DNA of 64,000 nt from Pseudomonas sp. CCI4.2 (GTDB lineage Bacteria; Pseudomonadota; Gammaproteobacteria; Pseudomonadales; Pseudomonadaceae), in NCBI RefSeq assembly GCF_034350045.1, contig NZ_CP133781.1, forward strand, positions 3,006,001 to 3,070,000, read 5' to 3'. Made by a program: the position numbers and the translations under genes. Under the pieces are notes generated by a model. It saw only the letters and a list, made by a program, of their open reading frames with translations, was not told the origin of the DNA and ran no database searches. Of the stretch, positions 43,778 to 55,061 are shown in pieces; the stretch's first letter is position 1; each line of letters starts with the position of its first letter.

Positions 43778-45267
43778 ACCGCTTAGTCGTCCGAACCTCG
43801 TTTAAGCCGGCATTCCTGATGCTGGCTTTCGCCATGAGCTTGGCCGGTTGCGCCAATTACCAGGGCTTGGTAACCAAGGGGATGAGCTTGGATGCGCACA
43901 GTTTGCAGACTGCGCAGAGCTTTAAGGACATCAAGCTGTCGCCAGCGGCCTGGCCGAAAAGTGAATGGTGGAAAAGCCTCGGTGATCCTCAGCTCGACCG
44001 TTTGATCGCCGAAGCGTTGCGCGACAGCCCCGACATGCAGATCGCCAGTGCCCGTGCGCATCAGGCCAGTGCTGCTGCGTATGCGGCCGATGCCCAGCGC
44101 ACGCCAATCCTGGATGCCGAAGGCGGCGTTTCCCGTTCCCGCTTGGCTGCCGATCAGAGCCCAACGGGTGAGGGCGGCACTTACTCCACAGTGCGTAACC
44201 TGGATTTGAATTTTAACTACACCTTCGATTTGTGGGGCGGGCAACGCGCCACGTGGGAAGCTGCGTTGGGCCAAGCGCGTGCCGCCGAAATCGATCAACA
44301 GTCCGCCCGGCTGACACTCGCCGCCAATGTGGCTCGAGCCTATAGCGACCTCGGTCAGGCCCATGTGGTGTATGACCTGGCGGCGGATGACTTGAAGCGC
44401 ACCCGGCAAATGCTTGAGTTGGGCAACCGCCGACTGAACTCGGGCATCGACAGCCGCTTTCAATTCCAGCAGACCCAAAGCCTGGAAGCCGGCTCCGAAG
44501 CCCAGTTGATCGATGCGCAAAAACGCCTGCGCAGTGCAAAAATCAGCTTGGCGGTATTGCTCGGCAAAGGTCCGGACCGCGGCGATGAAATCGCCCGGCC
44601 AAGCGTACTCAAGCCTAGCGCTGTAGCGCTGCCGTCGTCGTTGCCTGCGCAGTTGTTGGGGCGTCGTCCTGATCTGGTCGCGGCGCGCTGGCGGGTGGAA
44701 GCAGCGAGCAAGACTATTGTGGCCGGGAAAACCAATTTTTATCCCAACTTGAACCTGAGTGCTGCCGTCGGTAGTGAGTCACTGCTGGGGGATGCGATGT
44801 TTGGCTCGGCCAGCCGCTTCTTCAATATTGCTCCGGCGGTTTCGCTGCCGATTTTCGACGGTGGGCGCTTGCGTGCTGATCTCGATGCCCGCGATGCCGA
44901 TTACGACCTCGCGGTGGCGCAGTACAACAAAAGTCTGGTTCAAGCCTTGGGCGATGTCAGTGACACCTTGTCCCAAATGCGCTCTATCAGTCGCCAAATC
45001 GAGGCTCAACAGCGCGCCAGCGACATTGCCAAAGCCTCGTATGACACGGCGGCTCAACGTTTTGGCTCGGGGATCGGCAACTATGTCGACGTCCTGACCA
45101 TCGAACAGCAACTGCTCCAGTCCCAACGCCAATTGGCCGACCTCACCGCCGAACGAATCGACCTCTCGATTCAGTTGATGCAAGCCTTGGGCGGCGGCTT
45201 TCAAAGCAGCTCTGCTGACCAGAACGCCGGCCCGGGTACCCCTTCAACCGCTTCGCAGACTGAATAA
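43774..45267 (+). CDS. Outer-membrane efflux lipoprotein, NodT/OprM type
   Basis: A 497-residue TolC-like outer-membrane channel. The lipoprotein signal ends LAGC with Cys at residue 26 as the lipidation site. The mature part contains two OEP repeats with YTFDLWGGQRATWEAALGQA, GNRRLNSGIDSRFQFQQTQS and LGRRPDLVAARWRVEAA plus GSGIGNYVDVLTIEQQLLQ in the second, as in the NodT group. It forms the outer-membrane exit of the tripartite Emr pump made by the next two genes. A Ser/Gln-rich tail follows the last repeat. Confidence 0.93.
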   Translation: MNRLVVRTSFKPAFLMLAFAMSLAGCANYQGLVTKGMSLDAHSLQTAQSFKDIKLSPAAWPKSEWWKSLGDPQLDRLIAEALRDSPDMQIASARAHQASAAAYAADAQRTPILDAEGGVSRSRLAADQSPTGEGGTYSTVRNLDLNFNYTFDLWGGQRATWEAALGQARAAEIDQQSARLTLAANVARAYSDLGQAHVVYDLAADDLKRTRQMLELGNRRLNSGIDSRFQFQQTQSLEAGSEAQLIDAQKRLRSAKISLAVLLGKGPDRGDEIARPSVLKPSAVALPSSLPAQLLGRRPDLVAARWRVEAASKTIVAGKTNFYPNLNLSAAVGSESLLGDAMFGSASRFFNIAPAVSLPIFDGGRLRADLDARDADYDLAVAQYNKSLVQALGDVSDTLSQMRSISRQIEAQQRASDIAKASYDTAAQRFGSGIGNYVDVLTIEQQLLQSQRQLADLTAERIDLSIQLMQALGGGFQSSSADQNAGPGTPSTASQTE

Positions 45268-45282
45268 CTCAAGGTAATCGTC

Positions 45283-46542
45283 ATGGCTACTGCCGCTACC
45301 GATAATGCTTCGACAAACGACCAAAAAGATCAGAATGCGCCTAAGGATCAGGCCCAGCAAAAAGATCAGGCGCCTCCCAAGGACGCCAATCCGGGCAAGC
45401 GCAGGTTCTGGCTGTTGCTGGTCCTGGTGCTGGTCATTGTGGGCGCCCTGGGTATCTGGTTCTGGTACGAAAAGTACGGGCGCTGGAATGAAAGCACTGA
45501 TGACGCCTACGTGAGCGGCAACGTGGTGGCGATCACGCCATTGGTAACCGGCACGGTAGTGAGCATTGGCGCCGACGACGGTGACTTGGTCCGAGAGGGA
45601 CAAGTGTTGATTCAGTTTGACCCAAGCGATGCCGAAGTCGGCCTGCAAAGTGCTGAGGCAAACCTGGGCAAGACCGTGCGCCAAGTGCGCGGTTTGTACA
45701 GCAATGTCGACGGCATGAAAGCGCAGTTGGCAGCACAACGGGCTGAAGTGCAGAAAGCTCAGGACAACTTCAACCGGCGGAAAAATCTCGCGGCAGGCGG
45801 GGCAATTTCCCAGGAAGAGCTGTCCCATGCCCGTGACGATCTGACCACTGCTCAAAACAGTTTGAACAATGTGCAGCAGCAATTGGCGACCAGTTCGGCC
45901 TTGGTCGATGACACCGTTGTGTCCTCGCATCCGGACGTGAAAGCCGCCGCCGCGCAGTTGCGCCAGGCTTACTTGGCCAACGCTCGCAGTACCTTGGTCG
46001 CGCCGGTCACCGGATACGTGGCCAAGCGCACCGTTCAATTGGGTCAGCGGGTTCAGCCGGGCACGGCGTTGATGGCAGTGATTCCGCTCAATGAAGTGTG
46101 GATCGACGCCAACTTCAAGGAAACGCAACTGGGCATGATGCGCATCGGTCAGCAGGTCGACATTGAAGCGGATCTGTACGGCAGCGACGTGAAGTACACC
46201 GGTACCGTTGACAGTGTTGGCGCCGGTACGGGCAGTGCGTTTGCCCTGCTTCCTGCGCAGAACGCCACCGGTAACTGGATCAAGATCGTGCAGCGGATCC
46301 CGGTGCGTATTCACGTCAACTCGGATCAGTTGACCGAGCACCCATTGCGCATTGGCCTGTCCACTGTGGTCGATGTCAATCTCCACGACCAGAGCGGTCC
46401 GGTATTGGCGCAGCAACCGCCGAAGAAAGCGTTGTTCAGCACCAATATCTATGACAAACAGCTGGCCGACGCCGACGCAATGATCACGCGGTTGATTCAC
46501 GAAAACAGTGCCGCCACTAGCAGCAAAACGGCTCAGCGCTGA
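45283..46542 (+). CDS. emrA: EmrA-like membrane fusion (HlyD) subunit
   Basis: A 419-residue adaptor protein. A cytosolic Asp/Gln/Lys/Pro-rich N terminus (about 1-38) precedes one membrane helix (FWLLLVLVLVIVGALGIWFWY). The periplasmic part begins STDDAYVSGNVVAITPLVTG, the EmrA biotinyl-lipoyl half-motif, continues with coiled-coil hairpin sequence, and closes with TLVAPVTGYVAKRTVQLGQRVQPG. It links EmrB in the inner membrane to the outer-membrane lipoprotein encoded upstream. Gene is 15 bp after the preceding stop. Confidence 0.93.
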   Translation: MATAATDNASTNDQKDQNAPKDQAQQKDQAPPKDANPGKRRFWLLLVLVLVIVGALGIWFWYEKYGRWNESTDDAYVSGNVVAITPLVTGTVVSIGADDGDLVREGQVLIQFDPSDAEVGLQSAEANLGKTVRQVRGLYSNVDGMKAQLAAQRAEVQKAQDNFNRRKNLAAGGAISQEELSHARDDLTTAQNSLNNVQQQLATSSALVDDTVVSSHPDVKAAAAQLRQAYLANARSTLVAPVTGYVAKRTVQLGQRVQPGTALMAVIPLNEVWIDANFKETQLGMMRIGQQVDIEADLYGSDVKYTGTVDSVGAGTGSAFALLPAQNATGNWIKIVQRIPVRIHVNSDQLTEHPLRIGLSTVVDVNLHDQSGPVLAQQPPKKALFSTNIYDKQLADADAMITRLIHENSAATSSKTAQR

Positions 46543-46557
46543 TACGCCAATCCATTA

Positions 46558-46579
46558 GCTCCGGCGCGTGTGCCGGAGC
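46558..46579 (+). promoter_or_regulatory. Hairpin between emrA and emrB
   Basis: GCTCCGGC / GCCGGAGC 8-bp stem, 6-nt loop, in the 63-bp gap. No T run, so it may be an mRNA-stabilising or weak attenuating structure. Confidence 0.4.
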
Positions 46580-46605
46580 GCGGTTGAAGATTTAAAGGAT
46601 TCGCG

Positions 46606-48138
46606 ATGAGCTCGAACGCCCCGGCCTCTTTTACACCGCCCAGCTTGTTGATGTGCACCATCGGCCTGTCTCTGGCGACCTTCATGCAGGTGCTCGACAC
46701 CACCATCGCCAACGTCGCGTTGCCGACCATCGCCGGTAACCTGGGCGTGAGTTCGGAGCAAGGCACTTGGGTGATCACCTCGTTCGCGGTGAGTAACGCC
46801 ATTGCGTTGCCTTTGACTGGCTGGCTTAGCCGTAGGGTCGGCGAAGTGAAGCTGTTTCTATGGGCCACGATCCTGTTCGTGATGGCTTCGTTCTTGTGTG
46901 GTATTTCCACCTCGATGCCTGAGCTGGTGGGTTTTCGGGTGTTGCAGGGCGTGGTCGCCGGGCCGTTGTACCCGATGACGCAAACCCTGCTTATAGCGGT
47001 TTACCCGCCGGCGAAAAGGGGGATGGCACTGGCATTGCTGGCGATGGTCACGGTGGTGGCGCCGATTGCCGGTCCGATTTTGGGCGGCTGGATTACCGAC
47101 AGCTACAGCTGGCCTTGGATCTTCTTTATCAACGTCCCCATTGGGATTTTTGCGGCCTTGGTGGTGCGCTCGCAGATGCGCACCCGGCCGGTGGTCACCA
47201 GTCGTCAGCCGATGGATTACGTGGGGTTAATCACCTTGATTATCGGGGTCGGGGCGCTACAAATCGTGCTCGACAAGGGTAACGACCTGGATTGGTTCTC
47301 GTCCCATTTCATCATGATCGGGGCGGTGATCTCAGCGATCAGCCTGGCCATTTTTGTTATTTGGGAATTGACTGACAAACATCCGATCGTCAATTTGCGT
47401 CTGTTTGCCTACCGCAACTTCCGCATCGGCACCATTACGTTGGTGGGTGGTTACTCGGCGTTCTTCGGTATCAATCTATTGCTACCGCAATGGCTACAAA
47501 CGCAAATGGGCTATACCGCGACTTACGCAGGTTTTGCGGTGGCGCCGCTCGGTGTTTTGCCAGTGTTGATGTCGCCCTTTGTCGGCAAATATGCGCACAA
47601 ATTCGACATGCGACTGTTGGCCGGGATAGCTTTTTTCGCGATTGGACTCAGTTGCTTTATGCGCGCTGACTTCACCAGTCAGGTGGATTTCTATCACATC
47701 GCCATGGTGCAGCTGTTCATGGGGGCGGGCATTGCGCTGTTCTTCATGCCGACCTTGACCATTCTGCTGTCTGACCTGCCGCCCAACCAGATTGCCGACG
47801 GCTCTGGGCTGGCGACCTTCCTGCGCAACCTAGGCGGTAGTTTTGCGGCTTCCCTGACGACATGGATCTGGATTCGTCGGGCTAACCAGCACCATGCGTA
47901 CCTGAGCGAAAGCATCAACGCCTACGAACCGGCAACTCGCGATGCAATCACCACGCTGGGCGGGGCGGGGAGTAAGGCCTATGCGCAACTTGAATCAGTG
48001 GTCAATGCTCAGGCCTACATGATGTCCACCGTGGACTACTTCTACATGCTGGGTTGGTGCTTCTTTGCGTTGATCATCTTGGTGTGGATGGCCAAACCAC
48101 CGTTCACCGCGAAAGCCGGGCCTCCGGCAGGGCATTGA
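46606..48138 (+). CDS. emrB: EmrB-like DHA2 multidrug efflux transporter
   Basis: A 510-residue MFS exporter of the 14-helix DHA2 family. Signatures: LATFMQVLDTTIANVALPTIAG (motif D1), WVITSFAVSNAIALPLTGWLSRRVGE (motif A), GFRVLQGVVAGPLYPMTQTLL and APIAGPILGGWI (motif C). It expels hydrophobic toxic compounds using the proton gradient via EmrA and the outer-membrane channel. Last gene of the operon. The ATG at 46606 follows AAAGGATTCGCG. Confidence 0.93.
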   Translation: MSSNAPASFTPPSLLMCTIGLSLATFMQVLDTTIANVALPTIAGNLGVSSEQGTWVITSFAVSNAIALPLTGWLSRRVGEVKLFLWATILFVMASFLCGISTSMPELVGFRVLQGVVAGPLYPMTQTLLIAVYPPAKRGMALALLAMVTVVAPIAGPILGGWITDSYSWPWIFFINVPIGIFAALVVRSQMRTRPVVTSRQPMDYVGLITLIIGVGALQIVLDKGNDLDWFSSHFIMIGAVISAISLAIFVIWELTDKHPIVNLRLFAYRNFRIGTITLVGGYSAFFGINLLLPQWLQTQMGYTATYAGFAVAPLGVLPVLMSPFVGKYAHKFDMRLLAGIAFFAIGLSCFMRADFTSQVDFYHIAMVQLFMGAGIALFFMPTLTILLSDLPPNQIADGSGLATFLRNLGGSFAASLTTWIWIRRANQHHAYLSESINAYEPATRDAITTLGGAGSKAYAQLESVVNAQAYMMSTVDYFYMLGWCFFALIILVWMAKPPFTAKAGPPAGH

Positions 48139-48185
48139 TGCAGGACCTCCTACAGAAAATTTTCGCTGTGAAAATGAGGACAACG

Positions 48186-48266
48186 GTGGGAGTTGGCTTG
48201 CCAACGAAGGCGGTGGGTCAGGCGCTACCGAGTCAATCCGTTCGCAGGCAAGCCTGTCTCGCACAG
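48186..48266. repeat. Imperfect REPIN, GGCTTGCC type
   Basis: GTGGGAGTTGGCTTGCCAAC and, inverted, TTCGCAGGCAAGCCTG followed by CTCGCACAG, separating convergent emrB and lpxH. Confidence 0.7.
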
Positions 48267-48319
48267 ACTCTCGCCGTGGCGCAGAGCGCGTTGGGCCCCA
48301 ACAGAGCTAATGCCGCCGG

Positions 48320-49072
48320 TTACGGCGAAAGCTGGGGGGTCGGGTTATCTGGCACAAAATCAAACGCCGCTAACTGAAAGCCCTGTTCATCCACCTGCAA
48401 TGCCCAGCCCTGACGATCCCAATCCCCTAACACAATCCGCTTAGCCGCCTCATCACCGAGCTGCAGTTTATGAATCGCGGGGCGGTGAGTGTGGCCATGA
48501 ATCAACGTGTGCACGCCATATAGCGCCATGATGCGAGGCACTTCTTCCGGGGTGACGTCGACGATGTCGTTGGCTTTCATTCGGGTCTGCGCCTGGCTTT
48601 CATTGCGCAGTTTGCGCGCCAGCGTGTGCCGGGTGCTTAGCGGGAGATGACGCAGCACAAACAGCGTCAGTGGGTTGCGCAAGTAACGGCGCATGCGCAT
48701 GTAGGCTTCGTCTCGGGTACACAGGCTGTCGCCGTGCATCAACAGCACCGGTTCGCCGTTAATTTGCACCACGCTGGGGTCATTCAATAACGTGCAGCCC
48801 GCGGCTTTACAGAAGGCGCGCCCGAGCATGAAGTCGCGATTACCGTGCATCAGGAAGATTTTAGTGCCGCTGTCGCTGAGTCGGCTCAGGGCTTGGCAGA
48901 TCGAAAGCTGAAACGGCGACATCGCGTCGTCGCCGATCCAGGCCTCGAAGAAGTCTCCGAGGATGTACAGCGCTTGGGCTGCCTTTGCTCGCCCTTCAAG
49001 CAGACCAAGAAACGTCCGGGTAATGTCCGGGCGTTGTTCTTCCAGGTGCAAATCAGAAATCAGTAAGATCAC
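48320..49072 (-). CDS. lpxH: UDP-2,3-diacylglucosamine diphosphatase
   Basis: A 250-residue peripheral membrane metallophosphoesterase of lipid A synthesis, which removes UMP to give lipid X. Metal motifs: [35 protein letters not shown] and [11 protein letters not shown], in the standard order. The start codon is GTG at 49072, overlapping the ppiB stop (GTGA), so the two are cotranslated; this coupling is common in pseudomonads. Confidence 0.95.
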   Translation of the reverse strand: MILLISDLHLEEQRPDITRTFLGLLEGRAKAAQALYILGDFFEAWIGDDAMSPFQLSICQALSRLSDSGTKIFLMHGNRDFMLGRAFCKAAGCTLLNDPSVVQINGEPVLLMHGDSLCTRDEAYMRMRRYLRNPLTLFVLRHLPLSTRHTLARKLRNESQAQTRMKANDIVDVTPEEVPRIMALYGVHTLIHGHTHRPAIHKLQLGDEAAKRIVLGDWDRQGWALQVDEQGFQLAAFDFVPDNPTPQLSP

Positions 49073-49569
49073 TCAACGATCTCGGCGTTAGTGATGATCA
49101 CATCTTCAGCCGGCACGTCTTGATGACCGGCTTTCATCGTGGTGGCGACGCCTTTGATCTTGTCCACCACGTCGGTGCCTTCGACCACGTGACCGAACAC
49201 GGTGTAGCCCCAACCTTGAACGGTGGGTGCCGTGTGATTAAGGAATTCGTTGTCACCCACGTTAATGAAAAACTGGGAAGAGGCTGAGTGCGGCTCCATG
49301 GTGCGGGCCATGGCAACCGTGTATTTCTCGTTGGAAAGGCCATTGCTGGCTTCGTTCTTGATGGTGGCGCGGGTTTTCTTTTGCGCCATGCCGGGCTCAA
49401 AACCACCGCCCTGGATCATGAAGTTGCTGATGACCCGATGGAAAACAGTGTTGGCGTAATGGCCTTCTTTGACGTACTGCACAAAGTTGGCAACCGTTTC
49501 TGGCGCTTTCTCGGCGTTCAGTTCCAGGACGATGTCGCCGTGGTTAGTGCTCAATTTGACTTTGGACAT
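49069..49569 (-). CDS. ppiB: Cyclophilin-type peptidyl-prolyl isomerase B
   Basis: A 166-residue cytosolic cyclophilin of the bacterial PpiB type. Active-site motif [19 protein letters not shown], then [18 protein letters not shown] and [20 protein letters not shown]. It lacks the loop insert seen in the longer paralogue at 18418. The start ATG at 49569 ([17 protein letters not shown]) is preferred over an upstream in-frame extension. Divergent from glnS with 129 bp between them. Confidence 0.95.
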   Translation of the reverse strand: MSKVKLSTNHGDIVLELNAEKAPETVANFVQYVKEGHYANTVFHRVISNFMIQGGGFEPGMAQKKTRATIKNEASNGLSNEKYTVAMARTMEPHSASSQFFINVGDNEFLNHTAPTVQGWGYTVFGHVVEGTDVVDKIKGVATTMKAGHQDVPAEDVIITNAEIVE

Positions 49570-49698
49570 TGAAAAATCGCTCGTTTTGATTTTTTGGAAG
49601 CGGCGCGCCGGTCGCAACACCTTGACAGCTTCGGCTATGATAAGCGCTTTGATTTAGTCGGCCTACCCAGGCCGCGCACTTGTACGCCCAAGGATCCT

Positions 49699-51390
49699 AT
49701 GAGCAAGCCCACTGACTCCGCTGCGAATTCCAAGGCAGGACCTGCCGTTCCGACCAATTTCCTGCGCACAATCGTGCAGGCGGACCTGGATTCGGGCAAG
49801 CACACCAAGATCGTGACTCGCTTTCCGCCTGAGCCCAACGGTTACCTGCACATCGGCCACGCCAAGGCGATTTGTGTGAACTTCGGTCTGGCCCAGGAGT
49901 TCGGCGGTGAAACGCACTTGCGCTTCGATGACACCAACCCGGCCAAGGAAGACCAGGAATACATCGACGCCATCGAAAGCGACGTCAAGTGGCTGGGTTT
50001 CCAATGGTCCGGCGCAGTGCGCTATGCCTCGCAGTATTTCGACCAATTGCACGATTGGGCGGTCGAGCTGATCAAGGCCGGCAAAGCCTACGTCGATGAC
50101 CTGACCCCAGAGCAAGCGCGCGAATACCGTGGCAGTTTGACCGAGCCGGGCAAGAACAGCCCCTTCCGTGAGCGCAGTGTCGAGGAAAACCTGGACCTGT
50201 TCGCCCGCATGAAGGCCGGCGAGTTCATCGACGGCGCTCGCGTGCTGCGGGCCAAGATCGACATGGCTTCACCGAACATGAACCTGCGCGACCCGATCCT
50301 GTATCGCATTCGTCATGCACATCACCATCAGACCGGTGATAAATGGTGCATTTACCCGATCTACGACTTCACTCACGGTCAGTCGGACGCCATTGAAGGC
50401 ATCACCCATTCGATTTGCACCTTGGAATTCGAAAGCCACCGTCCGCTGTACGACTGGTTTCTCGACAACCTGCCGGTGCCGAGCAAGCCGCGCCAGTACG
50501 AGTTCTCGCGCCTGAACCTGAACTACACCATCACCAGCAAGCGCAAGCTCAAGCAGTTGGTCGATGAAAAACACGTGTTCGGTTGGGATGACCCACGGAT
50601 GTCGACCTTGTCCGGCTTCCGTCGTCGCGGTTACACCCCGGCCTCGATTCGCAACTTCTGCGAAATGATCGGCACCAACCGTTCCGACGGCGTAGTGGAT
50701 TTCGGCATGCTGGAATTCAGCATTCGTGACGACCTCGATCACAGTGCACCACGTGCCATGTGCGTGCTGCGTCCGCTGAAAGTCGTGATCACCAATTACC
50801 CGGAAGGTCAGGTCGAGAATCTGCAATTGGCCCGTCACCCGAAAGAAGACATGGGCGTGCGTGAACTGCCGTTTGCCCGTGAAATCTACATCGACCGTGA
50901 TGACTTCATGGAAGAGCCGCCCAAGGGCTACAAGCGCCTGGAGCCAAACGGCGAAGTGCGGCTGCGTGGCAGCTACGTGATCCGCGCTGACGAGGCAATC
51001 AAGGATGCCGATGGCAACATCGTCGAGTTGCGTTGCTCGTACGACCCGCAAACCCTGGGCAAAAACCCAGAAGGCCGCAAGGTCAAAGGCGTTGTGCATT
51101 GGGTGCCGGCAGCGGCCAGCGTTGAATGTGAAGTGCGTTTGTACGATCGCCTGTTCCGTTCGCCAAATCCGGAAAAAGCCGACGACAGCGACAGTTTCCT
51201 GGACAACATCAACCCTGATTCCCTGCAAGTGCTGACGGGCTGTCGTGCAGAACCTTCACTGGCTCACGCGCAGCCGGAAGACCGTTTCCAGTTTGAACGC
51301 GAAGGTTATTTCTGCGCGGACATCAAGGACTCGAAACCCGGTCAGCCGGTCTTCAACCGTACGGTAACTCTGCGAGATTCGTGGAGTTAA
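49699..51390 (+). CDS. glnS: Glutaminyl-tRNA synthetase
   Basis: A 563-residue class I synthetase charging tRNA-Gln. The HIGH motif is in [21 protein letters not shown] at about residues 46-58; the KMSKS-like loop region and the anticodon-binding beta-barrels follow ([21 protein letters not shown]). The extent and start ([14 protein letters not shown]) fit Pseudomonas GlnRS; ATG 49699 has AAGGA upstream. Confidence 0.96.
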   Translation: MSKPTDSAANSKAGPAVPTNFLRTIVQADLDSGKHTKIVTRFPPEPNGYLHIGHAKAICVNFGLAQEFGGETHLRFDDTNPAKEDQEYIDAIESDVKWLGFQWSGAVRYASQYFDQLHDWAVELIKAGKAYVDDLTPEQAREYRGSLTEPGKNSPFRERSVEENLDLFARMKAGEFIDGARVLRAKIDMASPNMNLRDPILYRIRHAHHHQTGDKWCIYPIYDFTHGQSDAIEGITHSICTLEFESHRPLYDWFLDNLPVPSKPRQYEFSRLNLNYTITSKRKLKQLVDEKHVFGWDDPRMSTLSGFRRRGYTPASIRNFCEMIGTNRSDGVVDFGMLEFSIRDDLDHSAPRAMCVLRPLKVVITNYPEGQVENLQLARHPKEDMGVRELPFAREIYIDRDDFMEEPPKGYKRLEPNGEVRLRGSYVIRADEAIKDADGNIVELRCSYDPQTLGKNPEGRKVKGVVHWVPAAASVECEVRLYDRLFRSPNPEKADDSDSFLDNINPDSLQVLTGCRAEPSLAHAQPEDRFQFEREGYFCADIKDSKPGQPVFNRTVTLRDSWS

Positions 51391-51405
51391 GCCACGGCAC
51401 TTGTG

Positions 51406-51488
51406 GTGGGAGCAGGCTTGCCTGCGAATGCTTGACGCGGTGTGGCTGAACAACTGCATCCGCTTTTCGCAGGCAAGCCGGCTCCCAC
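51406..51488. repeat. REPIN, GGCTTGCC type
   Basis: 23-bp arms GTGGGAGCAGGCTTGCCTGC.. and ..GCAAGCCGGCTCCCAC with one mismatch, between glnS and cysS. Same family as 8225-8288. Confidence 0.85.
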
Positions 51489-51520
51489 AGGTATCAGCAA
51501 AACCGGGTTAGGGATTCAAC

Positions 51521-52903
51521 GTGCTATCGATTTACAACACGCTCAGCAAGAGCAAAGAAGTGTTCACGCCGCTGGACGGCAACAAGGTGCGGATGTACGT
51601 GTGCGGGATGACCGTGTACGACTTCTGCCACATTGGTCACGGCCGCAGCATGGTGGCGTTCGACCTGGTCACCCGCTGGCTACGCTTTAGCGGCTATGAC
51701 CTGACGTATGTTCGCAACGTCACGGACATCGACGACAAGATCATCAACCGTGCCCGTGACAACGGCGAGTCGTTCGACGCCCTCACCGCGCGCATGATTG
51801 AAGCGATGCACGAGGATGAGGCGCGCCTGAACATCTTGCCGCCTGACCTGGAGCCGCATGCCACCGATCATATCCCCGGCATGCACGCTATGATCCAGAC
51901 CTTGATCGACAAGGGTTACGCCTACGCGCCGGGGAATGGCGACGTGTACTACCGCGTCGGAAAATTCCTAGGTTACGGCAAGCTCTCGCGCAAGAAAATC
52001 GAAGACCTGCGCATCGGCGCACGGATCGAGGTGGACGAATCGAAAGACGATCCGCTGGACTTCGTGCTCTGGAAAGCCGTTAAACCGGGTGAGCCAAGTT
52101 GGGAGTCGCCTTGGGGGGCAGGGCGTCCGGGCTGGCATATAGAGTGCTCGGTGATGTCGACCTGCTGCCTGGGCGAAACCTTCGATATTCATGGCGGCGG
52201 TAACGATCTTGAGTTCCCGCACCACGAAAACGAAATCGCCCAGAGCGAGGCCGCTACGGGTAAGCCGTATGCCACTACCTGGATGCATTGCGGAATGATT
52301 CGCATCAATGGCGAGAAGATGTCCAAGTCGTTGAACAACTTTTTCACCATCCGCGACGTGCTGGAAAAGTATCAGCCGGAAGTGGTGCGCTACCTGTTAG
52401 TGTCCAGCCATTACCGCAGCTCCATCAACTACTCCGAAGATAGCCTGAAAGAATCCAAAGGCGCGCTGGAGCGGTTTTATCACGCGCTTAAAGGTTTGCC
52501 AGCTGTGGCGCCCGCTGGCGGCGAAGCGTTTGTTGAACGTTTCTCTGCGGCCATGAACGACGACTTCGGGACGCCGGAAGCCTGTGCGGTCTTGTTCGAG
52601 ATGGTGCGTGAGATTAACCGCTTGCGTGACACCGACCTAAACGCCGCCGCCGGTTTGGCCGCACGGTTGAAAGAATTGGCCAGTGTGCTGGGTGTCTTGC
52701 AGCTCGAAGCCGATGATTTCCTGCGTGCTGGGGCGCAAGGTCGGGTTGATGCGGCAGAAATCGAAGCGCTGATTCAGGCCCGACTAACGGCCCGTGCCGA
52801 CAAAGACTGGGCCGCTTCCGACCGCATCCGCGACCAACTCACCGCCATGGGCGTGGTGCTGGAAGACGGAAAGGGCGGGACGACCTGGCGTTTGGCTGAT
52901 TGA
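51521..52903 (+). CDS. cysS: Cysteinyl-tRNA synthetase
   Basis: A 460-residue class I synthetase. HIGH-type motif in [20 protein letters not shown] (about residues 30-45), zinc-binding [32 protein letters not shown] motif in [14 protein letters not shown]. The start codon is GTG at 51521 (read [15 protein letters not shown]), with AGGG upstream. It follows glnS in the same direction. Confidence 0.96.
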   Translation: MLSIYNTLSKSKEVFTPLDGNKVRMYVCGMTVYDFCHIGHGRSMVAFDLVTRWLRFSGYDLTYVRNVTDIDDKIINRARDNGESFDALTARMIEAMHEDEARLNILPPDLEPHATDHIPGMHAMIQTLIDKGYAYAPGNGDVYYRVGKFLGYGKLSRKKIEDLRIGARIEVDESKDDPLDFVLWKAVKPGEPSWESPWGAGRPGWHIECSVMSTCCLGETFDIHGGGNDLEFPHHENEIAQSEAATGKPYATTWMHCGMIRINGEKMSKSLNNFFTIRDVLEKYQPEVVRYLLVSSHYRSSINYSEDSLKESKGALERFYHALKGLPAVAPAGGEAFVERFSAAMNDDFGTPEACAVLFEMVREINRLRDTDLNAAAGLAARLKELASVLGVLQLEADDFLRAGAQGRVDAAEIEALIQARLTARADKDWAASDRIRDQLTAMGVVLEDGKGGTTWRLAD

Positions 52904-52913
52904 TAAAAGTCTT

Positions 52914-52986
52914 TGTAGCAGCCTACGGGTTGGCGAGGCGATCGATGGAGTGTGTCTGCCAAATCGCCAACACGTAGGCTCTACAG
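52914..52986. repeat. CCTACGGGTTGGCGA-type REP pair
   Basis: TGTAGCAGCCTACGGGTTGG and the reverse unit CGCCAACACGTAGGCTCTAC between cysS and the convergent sigma-54 regulator. Confidence 0.7.
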
Positions 52987-52998
52987 GGAGTGTGGGTG

Positions 52999-54822
52999 TT
53001 ACGTGATTCGTTGCTCGCGCAATCGCTTGTACAGCGTGTTGCGGCTCAGCCCCAGTTGCTTGGCCAGTTGCGAGATATTGCCGCCGGCGGCGCGCAATAA
53101 CTGCTGCAAGTCATCCGAGGTTTCCGCTTCGGTCGGGGCCGTGGCATCCTCCAGATCGGCAAAAAAATCGTCCGGCAAATACTCGGTGGTGATGAGTTTT
53201 TCATCTGCTAACGCCAGGGCGACCTGAATCACGCTACTGAGCTGGCGTAAGTTGCCCGGCCACGGGTGCCGATGAAACAGCCGTTGCACCTCGAGCGCAA
53301 AACCCGCGTGCTGATGGGGTTCACGGTGTTGTTCCCATAACTGCTGAAACAGCGCGCCTTTGTCGGTGCGGTGACGCAGGGGTGGAAGTTCCAGCGTCAA
53401 GCCACTAATGCGGTAATACAGGTCCTGACGAAACTCCCCACCCTGAACCCTTTCGCGCAGGGGCGAATGGGTCGCGGATATCAACCGAATATCCACCGGG
53501 TGCAACTCGCTACTGCCCAGTGGCTGAACCACCCGTTCCTGCAGCACCCTTAACAAGCGGGCCTGCACCGCCAGCGGCATGTCGCCGATCTCATCCAGAA
53601 ACAGCGTGCCCCTATCCGCTTTGCGAATCAGACCAACGCTGCCCCGCGAGTTGGCGCCGGTGAATGCACCCTTTTCATAACCGAACAGCTCTGCCTCGAC
53701 CAATTCCGACGGAATCGCCGCGCAGTTGATGGCAATCAACGGCTGATGCGCTCTGGAGCTGGCGTGATGCAGCGCCTTAACGAACACCTCTTTGCCTACC
53801 CCGGTTTCGCCGTGGATCAACAAGGGGATATTTTTTTCCAGCAGGCGCTCTGCCTGACGTACGGCCTTCTCGACATAGGGATCACCCAAGGCGATGGCTG
53901 ACAGGGTCAGCGGCTCATCAGGTCGTCGAATGACCGCAGCTGGTGCTACTCGTATCGGCGTCGATAAAGCCCTTGGGTGGCGCATCAAACAATGGAACCG
54001 GTTGTTTCGTGCGTCCAACAACGAAAATGACTGCCCCTCTTTTTGCTCCAGCAGTTGCCGCAACGAGTTCTTGAACAGGTATTCGATGTCGAGCTGCGGT
54101 GGGTTGACCCCTAGCAAACTTTCGGCGCGGCGATTGGCGCATACAACCCGACCACGCTCGTTAAAAATCAACAACCCGGCCCATTGGCTGTCGAGGTTGT
54201 TGACGCCGGTATTGAACGTCAGTTGGAAATGAACGTCTTGGAACTGGTTAAGAATCAGCCGGTTTTCCACCGTCTGACTCATCATTTTCACCATTCCCAA
54301 GGTGTGAGAGGGTGGCAGAAAGCTGTCACTGGACACATCGAGGACGGCGATCATCTGCCTGGCGGGATCAAAGATCGGCGCTGCCGAGCCGGTCATGAAT
54401 CGGTTAGCGGTGAGGAAGTGTTCATCGTGTTCAATATGAACCGCTTGTTCACAGGCCAAGGCAGTGCCGATGGCGTTGGTGCCGGTGCCGCTTTCAATCC
54501 AGCAGGCCCCGGCCATAAAACCCTGGTTTTCGTTTGATTCTACGAAACGCTGCTTACCCCATGACTTCAATAATCGGCCTTGATTGTCGGCAAGCAGAAT
54601 CAGGCAATTTGAGTTGCTGAGGATGTTTTCATAAAACGGTAGCACTTCCTGATGCGTCGTTTGCGCCAGTGCGTGGTGACGCTCCAGTAACTGGGAGATC
54701 TGGTCGGCAGGCAGTTGGCCAAACGTAGGCTTGGACTGATGATTCAGGCCAAATTCGCGGCAGCGCGTCCATGAGTCCCTAATGATTGTCTCGTGCGCAA
54801 GCGATCGGCTAGAACGGGTCAT
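52999..54822 (-). CDS. Sigma-54-dependent transcriptional activator (AcoR-like)
   Basis: A 607-residue enhancer-binding protein. The N-terminal half (about 70-180) is GAF-like ([36 protein letters not shown]) and a PAS-like segment ([22 protein letters not shown]) follows. The AAA+ domain shows Walker [17 protein letters not shown], the sigma-54 contact loop GAFTGA in [15 protein letters not shown], and Walker [14 protein letters not shown] Fis-type helix-turn-helix closes it ([22 protein letters not shown]). The gene is divergent from the ABC operon at 55133, whose promoter has a -24/-12 element and repeated activator boxes, making it the obvious activator. The signal sensed is unknown. Confidence 0.93.
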   Translation of the reverse strand: MTRSSRSLAHETIIRDSWTRCREFGLNHQSKPTFGQLPADQISQLLERHHALAQTTHQEVLPFYENILSNSNCLILLADNQGRLLKSWGKQRFVESNENQGFMAGACWIESGTGTNAIGTALACEQAVHIEHDEHFLTANRFMTGSAAPIFDPARQMIAVLDVSSDSFLPPSHTLGMVKMMSQTVENRLILNQFQDVHFQLTFNTGVNNLDSQWAGLLIFNERGRVVCANRRAESLLGVNPPQLDIEYLFKNSLRQLLEQKEGQSFSLLDARNNRFHCLMRHPRALSTPIRVAPAAVIRRPDEPLTLSAIALGDPYVEKAVRQAERLLEKNIPLLIHGETGVGKEVFVKALHHASSRAHQPLIAINCAAIPSELVEAELFGYEKGAFTGANSRGSVGLIRKADRGTLFLDEIGDMPLAVQARLLRVLQERVVQPLGSSELHPVDIRLISATHSPLRERVQGGEFRQDLYYRISGLTLELPPLRHRTDKGALFQQLWEQHREPHQHAGFALEVQRLFHRHPWPGNLRQLSSVIQVALALADEKLITTEYLPDDFFADLEDATAPTEAETSDDLQQLLRAAGGNISQLAKQLGLSRNTLYKRLREQRIT

Positions 54823-54915
54823 AAAGGAAGTCCCTGTGGGTTCTTATTGTTCTTGTGGTCAGTGCTTGCGGCAAATTTCTTAGCGTAGTCGCCATGCGTG
54901 TCACGCCCATCAGTG

Positions 54916-54963
54916 TTGTTCAAGGTTGTTCAAAGTCAATGTTGATTCTGTTCAATTGTTCAA
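54916..54963 (+). promoter_or_regulatory. Four TTGTTCAA boxes, likely enhancer
   Basis: TTGTTCAA at 54916, 54926 and 54956 and CTGTTCAA at 54948, with a weaker relative TTGTTCTT at 54847 near the activator's own start. They lie about 125-170 bp upstream of the expected ABC transcription start, the usual distance for a sigma-54 activator. Binding by the protein at 52999 is inferred. Confidence 0.65.
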
Positions 54964-55061
54964 TCTTAGATGAGCGGTGCTGAAGTAGTTAGTTTCCTAT
55001 GTTAGTTAAAAATGACTACTAATCAGCACGATACATAAATTGATATGGTGACTAATCGAGT

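Noticed and set aside
45244..46500. 418-codon reverse frame opposite emrA
   Set aside because: Shadow frame; emrA is unambiguous on the forward strand.
49622..49641. TTGACA near TATGAT before glnS as a promoter
   Set aside because: The two hexamers are only about 9 bp apart, far from the 16-18 bp needed.
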